Assembly (NCBI GenBank): GCA_027919835.1
Contig: JANVFP010000025.1
Coordinates: 248,001-312,000 of the forward strand
Direction of reading: 5' to 3'
Source: Lentinula raphanica
Lineage: Eukaryota; Basidiomycota; Agaricomycetes; Agaricales; Omphalotaceae
Length of the DNA: 64,000 nt
Below, piece by piece: positions 10,667 to 20,870 of the stretch; the first letter of the stretch is position 1; each line of letters opens with the position of its first letter. The position numbers and the translations under genes are program-made. The notes under the pieces are model-generated. The model had not been told where the DNA came from. It ran no database searches and saw only the letters and a program-made list of their open reading frames with translations.

Positions 10667-11448
10667 TTCCTCATCCGTAAGGAAACCTTCCGCATGGTTT
10701 TCTCGATGATCTCTTTCCGTTCTTGCGTATACCGAATACCCGGCGTGAATTCCGGAGGATGAGTTGGTAGATCTGGCAGATCAGCCAAAGGATCCCCGTA
10801 AATGTGTCTCCGCACACGGAATTCTTCCGGTAGATCAGCCTTGACAGGGCGAACTTTCACCGCTACAGGCTTATATTTTCAAGAACCGAAGACCGAAACT
10901 GGCTGATCTGGCAAAAACACATCATTATATGCGCATATATGCTGGTCAACCGTCTCGTTCTTGAGTTCCCAGAGCTTAACACGATGCATCGCAGCCTCCA
11001 AATCTTGGGTCATTGAAGACAATTCCGCATCTTTTGTTTGATCTACTTGATCTGTTAGATCTTCCGTGTTATCATATGGACGAGTTAACCCGTGTAAGTC
11101 CTTCCACCTAACGTCCTTTGTCATGGACTGGTAAAAGGTCTCCTTCAGGTCCTCAACGGTCGGATCAGCTCTAAATCCTTCCTTCCATGGGTTGATCACA
11201 CGATTTTGTTGATGATCTACACCTTGGTTCAGGTATAGTGATATGGTTTTGGCAATTCCGGGGTGTGACTTCTCGATCGTTGGCAGACAGCATTGCACAT
11301 ACACGTCTGCTAATTCTTCATCGGAGAAGGTACCTCGTTTCACCTGATTCGACTCTATAACCACTTCCTCCGCTTGAGCATCCCAGTACCCACTAAGAGC
11401 GATTTCTACCTCTCCCTGGTCGCTACTCAGATCCCAGAGGTTATTCAA
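10663..11448 (-). pseudogene. pol: N-terminal part of Pol, broken by one stop and one frameshift
   Basis: This links protease to reverse transcriptase. Reading starts by a -1 shift at 11448 and stays open to a TGA at 10879-10881. The frame resumes without shift into KYKPVAVKVRPVKAD, conserved sequence upstream of the RT in this Ty3 clade. CGA (Arg) in place of TGA would restore it. The frame then ends at 10663-10665. Continuing into the RT needs a -1 change near the A-run at about 10703-10706, where no slippery heptamer is seen, so a 1-nt deletion is likely. The stop overlaps an ATG (ATGA), so reinitiation is a possible escape. Two lesions here suggest this copy is not autonomous. Confidence 0.65.
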
Positions 11449-12937
11449 AAATTTGGTTGCGGAACTTTCTCTGCCTCCTCGTGAGTGTCTTCCCGTCTTG
11501 ATTCGGGTTGCAACTGTTGAGTTGGCTGTGATACTTTTCGTTCCACCGCCTTTCTTGGTGCTCTCGGTCCATGTCCTTTCGGATATGTACCCATGGTATA
11601 CCGTTTTCCAGTATTCGGATCCGTAATCGTGAGTTCCTGATCACCCGATCCAAATGTCTGAATGACACTCTCAGTTAACACATCAATCGGACGTCCCAAC
11701 AGTATTTCGAAGGGAGCCTTTTCTTGAACATGTAACTGCAAATACACTGTGACTGGTCCAAATCGAAAGGGCACATTTCGGGCTAAACCTTTGGTCCGCG
11801 CGATCCCGCCATGTACATTTTGCATCTGTATGGTGATTCCGGGATCCCAACCTAGACCTAAGCCTAACGCCACGCTCATATCGATTGCGACTATCTGTGA
11901 TCCTGAGTCCAGGAGGTTCTCTACTTCGAGATCTTCCCGATCATTCACAACAGGCCACACTGCACGGAGACCATTGCCTATGGTAGCAACTATGGTCATA
12001 TCTCGTCGTTCATCATTCTCGTCGACATCACTTAAGAATGATTCTACTGGATCTACTTGAACAAACGCTCCTGCTTTCATCCCATCCCAATCCTCAGATA
12101 ATCTTTCAAAAGCCCAATCTTCGGGTAATGCTAGATCATGCACGGAAATGACTTGTTCGTCTTTGGAATCATCATTTGAAAGTGTTTCCGTAGCTAGATC
12201 TTGTTGATCAGCCAGGTTCAGCAGCATTTTCTTTCGATCTTGTGGAAGTACTCGCTTGTTCCATATCTTTCGTGCTACGATCTGCCTGATCTTCCCCGAA
12301 AGCTGTAAAGCTTCGGAAGAAGTCAATTCAATCGTCTTTCGCACTATCCGGTCAGCAAGCTCTTCCTCTAGACCAGGCGTGAACAGTTCATTCTGCAGCC
12401 TGTATTTTGGTGCCTTCGAAGATCCCTTAGATTCAGGTATCTTTTCCGGCTTGGGTTGATTTCGAGGGTGAGGTGTAACTTCTCTGGGCTGAACATCATC
12501 AAATGGTCTTCTCGGATTTTCTGTACGAGGAGGTGACGGATCGCGGAATCGTACTTGCTTCGATTTCCGTTGATCTGCCTGATCAGGCTCACGTTCCGAA
12601 CCTAACGCACTCTCATCCGTTAAATCGTCAATGGTCACTGACTGTATCCTTTCCAAAGCCGCTTCCCTCAGTGATTGAGAAGAATCGGGGTCTGATCCAG
12701 CAGATCTGTCATGATTAGGCGTAGAATTGTCCGGATTGGACTTCGGTTTTTCGGATGTTTTGTTTTTACTAGGGTTATTTCGATCTATGGGTATATGCAC
12801 CCCGTCAAAGCGTTTATTCTTGACGGCAGGTATTGCTTTTGGTGAGTTAGGCTTTGGGGCACCCTCATGAGTTGTTGCCTGTTGCTGAGACCGTGTCCTT
12901 GGCCCAGAGGTCAACTCAATCATTGGATTCCTCAGTT
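11445..12937 (-). CDS. pro: Ty3/gypsy aspartic protease frame
   Basis: Open frame of 492 residues from the first ATG at 12923, also open upstream to the Gag slippery site, so it is probably made by -1 frameshifting and not from its own ATG. A long charged, disordered N-terminus leads to a retropepsin-like domain with the catalytic motif LLDSGSQIVAID and downstream LLGRPIDVL. It would cleave the Gag-Pro-Pol precursor. The frame ends in TGA at 11445-11447, immediately after a second slippery heptamer. Confidence 0.8.
11448..11454 (-). promoter_or_regulatory. -1 slippery heptamer at the pro-pol junction
   Basis: The minus strand reads A AAT TTT followed by TGA in the protease frame. It fits the X XXY YYZ rule, and the -1 frame continues straight into the Pol N-terminus. 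A downstream structure was not assessed. Confidence 0.6.
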
Positions 12938-14530
12938 TCCCGACTCGTTCGTGTACACCGTAGCCACACCATTGCTAGATCTCCCTTGCACCATCTCCGC
13001 CAGATTGGCAATGACCATCCAAGCTGGGGATCCGGCCAACTGTTCCGAGTAATCCTCATTGTCCGGGATCATCTCGTTCATCATCGTCAAAACTTCGGGC
13101 CATCCTTTGGCCTGACCATATTTCATGATCTTTTGGTATCTACTCTCACTTCCGAAGTTGTTCGGTAGCGGAGACCCATCCTTCAACTTAAGGTGCTTTG
13201 GATCTTGCGGATCACGCATAATCCAACCTTTCCCTAAGAGTTCCAAGAACATTGGACAACTTTGCATCATATGATTCGGTTCCCGACAAAGGAAACACAA
13301 CATCTCAGACCTCTGACCTTGTGCATTATTCGGATTCGTGTTAATGATTCCGCGGGGAGGCCCACTGTTTCCGGGATTACCACTACCAGAAGCGACAGTA
13401 TGAGGCTGCACCCGTTGCGCAGGTTGAACATTTCCGGTCTTGATATTAGCCAGCATTTGAGCCAACGTCTCAAGTTCCTCTTTGTAGGTAGCCTTAAGTG
13501 CTCCCAAATCTTTGACCAACACACTGTACTGGTCCCTATTTGCAGCTAGTGCTCTTTCCGTTTCCTCGGAAGCCTCTCGTTTGACTTCAACAGGCTTACT
13601 TGTAGACCGGAAGAAATGCGAGAGATCCGGTACTTCTTCTTTGATCACCGGAGGACCACCAATCGGAACGTATACTCCTCCTCTTGAGTGGGTTTCCACA
13701 TTGAAGACCACACCATCCCGACTTGTTACCGTCCGGTACAACGATTCCAAGGGTGGGTGCCTTGCTACGGCCTCTGCTGCTTCCTTGTACTCTATGAACA
13801 GATATGGATCATCGACCCGACGTTTCTCTACGCGGAAAGCAGGTACCTGCTGTTGAACCTTACGGTTCACAGCTTTCCGTAACTCGTCATCGAATGCTGA
13901 CAGGAAAAGAGACACCAATTCCGTGTTTCCTATCGCCGGAGGCGGTTTCAACAACTTATTGGCTTCTACCTCCATCAACAGACAATATCCGAGCAACCTA
14001 TCTCCGTCCTGGACACCCAAAGGAGCATAGTTCTGTACGATCTGCAAGAGCGTATTCTTCGAACCCATTGGTCTCCCTAGAGATGCCGGGAATCTTTCAC
14101 ACAGGGAACGCAGGAAACAGTCCGCGTCTTCCCTTCCCTCCTGCGCGCCGGGAAGATGCTCAAGAGCCTGCTTGGTCTGAAGGGTCATCCAAGAAAAGAT
14201 CTTTTGCATCTTCACCTTCTCAGAGGTAACTTCCGTAGCCTGGAACGTGTTCAAACAGAACCTCACCCACTCGGGGATCATGCTCGGATTGGCCAAGTCC
14301 AGGATCATAGCAGTTTTGTGCGTAAGCGGAAACTTGGTATTGTTATACTCTGCTTGTTCCGCAGGAGTCAGTTCAGGTGGACCAAGCATCCTTATGATGT
14401 CGAGTTGATCCTCCGGTCGCTTTTGTTGGGCAGCCGGGTTTGCTGGTGCGTTAGCATTCGCTCCCGCGGCTCCCTGATCATTTCCGTTATGTACTTCGGA
14501 CATATTGTTGGGTAAAAACAGTTGTATCAA
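12932..14530 (-). CDS. gag: Ty3/gypsy Gag (capsid/nucleocapsid), 5' end cut by a MITE
   Basis: About 530 residues. A helical capsid region (roughly 60-260) is followed by a coiled-coil-prone stretch and a zinc knuckle CFLCREPNHMMQSC (C-x2-C-x4-H-x4-C) near residue 415, typical of nucleocapsid binding to element RNA. The first ATG now available is at 14503, but the frame is open further upstream to the MITE at 14535-14806. Removing the MITE and one CA target copy makes the frame continuous with the segment at 14807-15119. The intact Gag therefore was about 100 residues longer. Confidence 0.8.
   Translation of the reverse strand: MIQLFLPNNMSEVHNGNDQGAAGANANAPANPAAQQKRPEDQLDIIRMLGPPELTPAEQAEYNNTKFPLTHKTAMILDLANPSMIPEWVRFCLNTFQATEVTSEKVKMQKIFSWMTLQTKQALEHLPGAQEGREDADCFLRSLCERFPASLGRPMGSKNTLLQIVQNYAPLGVQDGDRLLGYCLLMEVEANKLLKPPPAIGNTELVSLFLSAFDDELRKAVNRKVQQQVPAFRVEKRRVDDPYLFIEYKEAAEAVARHPPLESLYRTVTSRDGVVFNVETHSRGGVYVPIGGPPVIKEEVPDLSHFFRSTSKPVEVKREASEETERALAANRDQYSVLVKDLGALKATYKEELETLAQMLANIKTGNVQPAQRVQPHTVASGSGNPGNSGPPRGIINTNPNNAQGQRSEMLCFLCREPNHMMQSCPMFLELLGKGWIMRDPQDPKHLKLKDGSPLPNNFGSESRYQKIMKYGQAKGWPEVLTMMNEMIPDNEDYSEQLAGSPAWMVIANLAEMVQGRSSNGVATVYTNESGN
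12935..12941 (-). promoter_or_regulatory. -1 slippery heptamer at the gag-pro junction
   Basis: The minus strand reads G GGA AAC followed by the Gag stop TGA (12932-12934). This is a canonical retroviral-type slippery site, and the -1 frame enters the protease frame, which is open from that point. Confidence 0.7.
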
Positions 14531-14534
14531 ATCA

Positions 14535-14806
14535 CATCAGGAAAAATATTTCCATCTCTAGAGTCCCTAGAGATACCCCCCAATTCCTAGGCTGCTCAGA
14601 GATTTTTGTGAGCTTTGAAAGATCAAAAAACATCCTAGAGATCCTGAAAGATCCTGAAAGCATCTGAAAGCACCAGAAAGCACTAGAAAGCACCCAGAGA
14701 ACTTTTAGAAGCCTCAAAGAACTCAGATACTCTAGGCTCTCTGAGACTACCTAGGAATTGGGGGGTATCTCTGGGGGCTCTAGAGATGAGAATATTTTTC
14801 CTGATG
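14535..14806. mobile_element. MITE copy 1 (CATCAGGAAAAA family)
   Basis: 272 bp, flanked by a CA dinucleotide duplication (14533-14534 and 14807-14808). The ends are inverted: CATCAGGAAAAATATT and AATATTTTTCCTGATG. A conserved subterminal block GATACCCCCCAATTCC faces its complement near the other end. The interior is an array of short words such as GATCCTGAAA. No coding capacity. It interrupts the N-terminal part of gag. Confidence 0.85.
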
Positions 14807-15119
14807 CAAATGGTTCGGGTTGTAATGTAGGATCTGAACTAGATTGCAGATCTGGTCCAACAGTAGCTGCCTTCTGTCTACCGTTTCCTGGCACTACGTT
14901 AGATCTCTTCGTTACTGGTTGTTCCGAAGATGGTCTAGGAGCTCTCCCGTTATCTGGATTGCTTGTACTTGCTCTTCCGAGGTTTCTCGGATCGTAAACA
15001 GGTACAGAGGGTTTCTTTGTTGCGCGCTTTCGCTGATCTGAAGCTTGTATCGCTGGATCAAAGAAATCTGCTGAGCCCGCGTTCTTCGAAGTCCGAGTAG
15101 CTCTTGGAGCTATTTTTAA
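14807..15119 (-). pseudogene. gag: detached N-terminal segment of Gag
   Basis: About 100 codons are open on the minus strand, rich in Pro, Ser, Arg and Gln, and in frame with gag across the MITE once the duplicated CA is removed (…EPF-DLIQLFLPNN…). There is no ATG at its upstream end. The sequence just upstream ends in ATTAAAAATAG, which could be a splice acceptor, so the true start may lie in a leader exon. Low complexity limits certainty. Confidence 0.5.
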
Positions 15120-15979
15120 TGATCAAATAAATTCGATCAAAGGCAGTAGTTTTGAGAAATCAAGAAGATCTCTCGAGTTCGACCAAAATATAGATTCCAC
15201 CCCTCGCGGTGGGCTCCAGATAACGAGGTATATAGTCGGTTCTTAGTATAATGCCTTATGACAGGTCACTTAGCACGAACACAGAGTACAACTTCACGGA
15301 TTCGTCAATCAAATTGTATTTCAAGTTGTAGCGAGGTGTGGGGCGTTGTCAGAGATTCCGCACTATCTTATATCTCAAGTCGAACACAGTCTTGTAAGAT
15401 CTTTTAGATCAGCAATACTGGTCAGCAGAACGAAGTGACATGGATATACCAGTCGTAAGATCTGGACTAAAGGGTTTGTTTTGAGTGGCTTCCACTTGGA
15501 TAAGGGTTTTTAGGCTCGGAAAGCAACGGGGTACCAGACGTTATGGTAGACCAATCGATTCCGCTCCCGGGTGAAGCAGTACTGATCACTATTCTCAGTA
15601 AAACCTCGAAGATCACGCAGATCACCAATCACTACGTGTCAACTTGAACAGAGCCACCAAAACTCTGCACGTTCACTCGGCACAACCTGAGACCAAGTCC
15701 TCTGTATCTCCGGAACGGAGTCTACCTTCAACTAACAAGTGACAGACACCAAGTCAAACCACTCAAAAGTCGGGCTTATCGCGATGAAGTAACACACTTA
15801 ATCTGCAAGGTCCGGTACGGCTTAGAAGCCTTTACTCCCACGTATGGATGAAAAGGATTACCAGTTCAGAGAGATCTGGGCGCGAAACTTATTTCATTTG
15901 TGCGGATACAGGTCTTTAAGTACACTACGAAAAGTCCGATACCCGTATTTGTCCTTGATCTAGTAGATCTAGCTATTTC
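15120..15979 (-). other. 5' leader of the Ty3 element
   Basis: No convincing gene is seen. It lies between gag and the 5' LTR and should contain the primer binding site and packaging signals, but the inner LTR edge is not fixed because the outer end of the 3' LTR is off-window. It holds further palindromes (near 15397, 15605, 15954). Confidence 0.5.
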
Positions 15980-16452
15980 TACGGACGGAGTCCGATAATA
16001 TACACTGAAATAGTAAAATATGACGGAAACGATACAAACACGCAAGGAAATAGTAAAGAAAACAGAGAAAAAGATGAAACTTGTCCGTATTTCGTCGTAC
16101 TTTCGCCAGATCTAGAAGACCAAGCAAGTTCCGACCATGGTCTGTGCGGCATCCACATGCTAGGGTGCCTAACTCGTCAGAGTGGCTCCTGCCTGTGTTG
16201 CTCAAGTGTTTCCGACGAATTTGCTTCCGCGGAATGGTAGTGGTCTTCCCAAGTTAATGAGATAGACTCGTAACAGCGGTTGATCTCGCGGATCAGGTAG
16301 GTCTGGTCCGTAGCTTTCAAACGGTATGCATATAGCCTGGTGTTCTGGAGCGGACAACGAAGATAAATGCTTCAGAAGTGTTTTCCGTAGGTTTCCGCGC
16401 ATTTCCGTGAGTGCTGGTCAAAGCTGTACATAGCATACGCTATATCCCAGTT
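15980..16452 (-). repeat. 5' LTR of the Ty3 element, first part
   Basis: Aligns with 1-473 without indels. It is interrupted after CCCAGTT by the long inverted-repeat element, and that 7-mer is repeated at 19305-19311. The inner boundary may extend left of 15980, because the window starts inside the other LTR. Confidence 0.9.
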
Positions 16453-19304
16453 CAGCTGATACTGTGAAGCTTTTGTAAAAAGGTCCGATGAGTTATCGAG
16501 GAACGTTTGAAAAAACCTGTGATAACTCGGAGGGGGCTCCGGAAATGGCTCCGGGGGGTGGTCATGCCTGTCACCACCTGTCACATGGGGCCTATATTTA
16601 CTGTTTTGGGTAATTAATAATTATCCAGATATTAAATAAGCAGTACATTTTCAAAAAAACCCGAAAATTCATTAAAAATCTAAAAAAGCCTAAAAAAGCC
16701 AGATCAGGTCAGATCAGGGTATGTAAGCAAATGACCTCATATGATCAAAAATGATGTAGGGTCAATATAGGTACTAAAAATAGCCCAAAAAATCACTAAA
16801 AATGCAAAAAATATTTAGGGATGGTATAGAGCCTATTGCAGGTCCAGGCCCATCAACATTGCCAAAAAAGGAAAAAATTGATCATGATGTCATCTTGCAG
16901 CAAAAAATCTGAAAAAAATCATAAAAATAGTTAAAAAATTCAGGGGTGCCTTGTTGGCCCTGAAAATGCAAAATAAAAAAAAATACGCGACAAGTGTAAA
17001 AAATTTTATCACTCCAAATCATACCAAATCCACTATACAGTCAGAATATATGATGTATATGCTATTTTTAGCACCTCTAGCACCCTCAATCACTCAGAAT
17101 AGCTTATATTACTTAAAAATTACACCAAACTGACAACATTGAGTAAATATGATGTACATGATATTTCTAGCACACCTAGTATCCTTGAACACTCAGAATA
17201 ATTTTTATTACTCAATATGTTCAGTACACTTGGTACTTATCACACCTAACATACTAAAACTTGGAACAGTAGTGATATGTATTATGTCTAACACAGTTGA
17301 CAATAAATACTCAAAATAGTGTTATCAGTCACTATACTTAACACACTTGACAGTCAAAAAGTCGGAACAATATTACTTGATATACATAACACACTCATTG
17401 TTATACTATAACACACTTATAACAACGAATTTTGGGCGCTTATGGGCGCTTATTTGGTGTTTTTGAGTCGAAATTCATTAATAGCACACTCAATAATTTT
17501 TGTGTGGGCTCTATATTGTGTCAGGGTGTTGTCTATATCATATTTCTCTAGATATAATTCGGAGAACTCAAAAATACAACCTGTGTGGCTAGCTATACTG
17601 TGATCTTGTGTGATATAATAGTGTTTTATGTAAATGCCAATGCATATATCCATGTAGTGCAAGTATACTGATGCTAGTGCATGGGAAAAGCACTCCTACA
17701 GTCTACTGGCAGTGTCTGTACATGATTCAGATAGCTATCATAAAGGTTGGGCACTGTGATACACATGTACATGTTTCATGTACACAATAGATGTCTACAC
17801 TTACATGTAACAATAGATGTCATATTCAATGACCCCCATTACAGATCTCTTGGCTGTATCACATAGAGTTAGCATAGAATAGGTTGTAGGATGAATCTTT
17901 TCATGACCCAGCAGCAGTTTGACTTCATAACATGGGTGTATGCACTGTCATTTACATAAAACAGTGTTATATCACAAAAAATCATAGCATAGCTAGCCCC
18001 ACAGGTTGTATTTTCAAGTTCTCCGAATTATATCTAGAGGAATATGATATAGACAACACCCTGACACAATATAGAGCCCACACAAAAATTATTGAGTGTG
18101 CTATTAATGAATTTCGACTCAAAAACACCAAATAAGCGCCCATAAGCGCCCAAAACTCGTTGTTATAAGTGTGTTATAGTATAACAATGAGTGTGTTATG
18201 TATATCAAGTAATATTGTTCCGACTTTTTGACTGTTAAGTGTGTTAAGTATAGTGACTGATAACACTATTTTGAGTATTTATTGTCAACTGTGTTAGACA
18301 TAATACATATCACTACTGTTCCAAGTTTTAGTATGTTAGGTGTGATAAATACCAAGTGTACTGAACATATTGAGTAATAAAAATTATTCTGAGTGTTCAA
18401 GGATACTAGGTGTGCTAAAAATATCATGTACATTATATTTACTCAATGTTGTCAGTTTGGTGTAATTTTTAAGTAATATAAGCTATTCTGAGTGATTGAG
18501 GGTGCTAGAGGTGCTAAAAATAGCATATACATCATATATTCTGACTGTATAGTGGATTTGGTATGATTTGGAGTGATAAAATTTTTTACACTTGTCGCGT
18601 ATTTTTTTTTATTTTGCATTTTCAGGGCCAACAAGGCACCCCTGAATTTTTTGACTATTTTTAGGATTTTTTTCAGATTTTTTGCTACAAGATGACATCA
18701 TGATCAATTTTTTTCCTTTTTTGGTAATTTTGATGTGCCTGGACCTGCAATAGGCTCCATACCATCCCTAAATATTTTTTTGCATTTTTAGTGATTTTTT
18801 GGGCTATTTTTAGTACCTATATTGACCCTACATCATTTTTGATCATATGAGGTCATTTGCTTACATACCCTGATCTGACCTAATCTGGCTTTTTTAGAAT
18901 TTTTTAGAATTTTAATGAATTTTCGGGTTTTTTTGAAAATGTACTGCTTATTTAATATCTGGATAATTATTAATTACCCAAAACAGTAAATATAGGCCCC
19001 ATGTGACAGGTGGTGACAGGCATGACCACCCCCCGGAGCCATTTCCGGAGCCCCCTCCGAGTTATCACAGGTTTTTTCAAACGTTCCTCAATAACTCATC
19101 GGACCTTGCGGGTGTCTACGATGCCCAGTGCGTAACGCATTTCCTCGTGTGGTGTACATCATAGCTCGGCTTGCCTTGCGCCTTTAGCGATTCGCGGAGA
19201 GATAACACTGTTACCGGCTCCAAGATTTTAACGCTCCACAAAAAAAAAAAAAAAAAAAAAAAAACTCATCGGACCTTTTTACAAAAGCTTCACAGTATCC
19301 TGTG
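16453..19304. mobile_element. 2.85-kb long inverted-repeat (foldback) element
   Basis: The two arms, about 16453-17665 and 17925-19304, are near-perfect reverse complements over roughly 1.2 kb, joined by a loop of about 260 bp. Outer ends share GATACTGTGAAGC. It is flanked by a 7-bp duplication CCCAGTT. The arms are AT-rich and carry no transposase; short frames in one arm simply mirror those in the other. The right arm is longer because of a 155-bp insertion at 19108-19262. If transcribed it would form an almost perfect dsRNA hairpin. The class is unknown; the long arms resemble Mutator-like foldbacks, but the duplication is 7, not 9, bp. Confidence 0.85.
19108..19262 (+). mobile_element. 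SINE-like poly-A retroposon inside the foldback arm
   Basis: An insertion of about 130 bp of non-repeated sequence followed by a run of 25 A (19240-19264). It is flanked by perfect 15-bp duplications AACTCATCGGACCTT (19093-19107 and 19263-19277). It is absent from the mirror arm, so it is younger than the foldback. Target duplications plus an A-tail are the hallmark of LINE-mediated retroposition. I could not identify the source RNA; no clear tRNA or 5S head is visible. Confidence 0.75.
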
Positions 19305-19784
19305 CCCAGTTTAGAACTTGAGCATATGCGTGTTTCCGCTGCGGGTTTCACCCGTACTGCCACGGAAATGCTAGATCATCATGTTTCCGACGGTTTCCGC
19401 TACTTTGCGTAGGGTTTCCATGTGGTAACTCGTCCGGATAGGCTCTCATCGTGTCTGATCTGCTAGATCAAGTGAAATTTCCGTCATCACAGCCAAGTAC
19501 CAAACTCAGTTGTGCCGATCCGGCAGATCTTGATACTAAGTCGATATTCCCTTGGTGTGCTCGTACCAGTAGTCAGCCTTCTTGAAGGATCCCCGACCAA
19601 GGGTGCGAGCAATAGCTCTAAGTGGATATTCATGGCTGATCCTGCCAAAGGATCTGTATCCTAGCTTATACTGATACGAGTTTGACTGCTAGTTTGGGCT
19701 CACTACAGTCCTTATTGATACTATGCAACGGTCTAAGTTGATCTTTTTGATCATTGCACGCCTGTGCGGAAAAACCGCGCAACA
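19305..19784 (-). repeat. 5' LTR of the Ty3 element, second part
   Basis: 480 bp, aligning without indels to 467-946. On the minus strand it begins TGTTGCGCGG at 19784, the outer edge of the whole element. The flank is GCGGA; the matching target duplication is outside the window. Confidence 0.9.
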
Positions 19785-20412
19785 GCGGACTGACAGATCA
19801 CTCAAAACCCACGCCTAAGCTAGTCTCCCGTAGGCAGACTCATGCAAGACAAGCTTGCTAATTAAGAGTCTGCATTAAGTCACGGCGTGTTACATGGACC
19901 TCGATTCTGAGGCCCTCAAATTTCCAAATATATCCAGTTTCCATATGGATCTAGTACTGATTGCTCATTGACGAGCCTCGAGCGCTCATCGGAAAGCAAG
20001 CGCTTCACTCGTTTCTTCAACACCATCCTACACCTCTGGCTAATATGGCCATAATCTTCTGGTATACACATCTTATGAGCTACATGAGCCTTAAAGTTTT
20101 AGGAATTTTTACTCCTTGAGGAGCCTTAACCACCTTCAAATTCTTGCAATTTCAACATGTTACATATAATATGAAGGTTTCCACTGTTTTCACCACTCTC
20201 AATGCTCAAAACAGTTCTTGGGACACATTTTTAGTGACTGCAAGGTCTTTTGCTTTACGGGACGACTTCAAGCACCAAAACAAAGGACATATGTATTTTG
20301 AGGACACGACAAAGGACGCGAGAGCTCAATCAATGTGACCGCACGTGAATTGCACCTGACACAAAAATCGGACTACGGTTCGGACCCATGCATTTAGTGT
20401 AGACTACGCCTA
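19785..20412. other. flank of the Ty3 element, nothing recognised
   Basis: No gene, repeat or RNA is supported here. It is ordinary-looking intergenic DNA with only short chance frames. Confidence 0.5.
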
Positions 20413-20519
20413 ACTTCTAAGCCCAAAGATGCGTCTTCCGACAGTCCCATGCAAACTCCAGCAACCAAGAAGATACATTCACGCGTTCTCAACTCTTCTT
20501 TAGCTGCTAGCTCTTCTTT
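20413..20519 (+). pseudogene. duplicated fragment of MSH6 exon 1
   Basis: About 100 bp clearly match the MSH6 coding stretch near 25259-25360 (the part coding for [20 protein letters not shown]), with scattered substitutions and a broken 3' side. Together with 21318-21372 and 24700-24815 it forms the remains of a second, upstream copy of the MSH6 5' end. Confidence 0.75.
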
Positions 20520-20588
20520 TTGCGAGCGAAGTGAAGCAAGTGATTTCATGTGAGGTCCGTAGAGTGTGGTCTGGGTTTGTATCTGTTT

Positions 20589-20870
20589 CATCAGGAAAAA
20601 TATTCTTAGCTCTAGAGTCCCCAGAGATACCCCCCAATTCCTAGGCTGCTCAGAGATTTTTGTGAACTTTGAAAGATCAAAAAACATCCTAGAGATCCTG
20701 AAAGCATCTGAAAGCACCAGAAAGCACCAGAAAGCATCAGAAAGCACCAGAAAGCACCCAGAGAATTTTTAGAAGCCTCAAAGAACTCAGATACTCTAGG
20801 CTCTCTGAGACTACCTAGGAATTGGGGGGTATCTCTGGGGACTCTAGAGATGAGAATATTTTTCCTGATG
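20589..20870. mobile_element. MITE copy 2 (CATCAGGAAAAA family)
   Basis: 282 bp with the same termini and the subterminal GATACCCCCCAATTCC pair as copy 1, flanked by a TT duplication (20587-20588 and 20871-20872). Confidence 0.85.

Noticed and set aside
10879..10881. TGA read as selenocysteine or as a programmed readthrough stop in pol
   Set aside because: No supporting context was seen, and the same CGA-to-TGA pattern occurs in unrelated elements, so mutation is simpler. Readthrough cannot be excluded.
15899..15985. Exact inner LTR edge and primer binding site of the Ty3 element
   Set aside because: Several CA ends and TGG starts are possible; without the outer end of the other LTR the choice would be a guess.
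16951..18634. Four short frames in the foldback element (16951-17133, 17450-17662, 17932-18135, 18452-18634)
   Set aside because: They are mirror copies of each other in the two arms of an inverted repeat, AT-rich, with no protein-like features; not genes.
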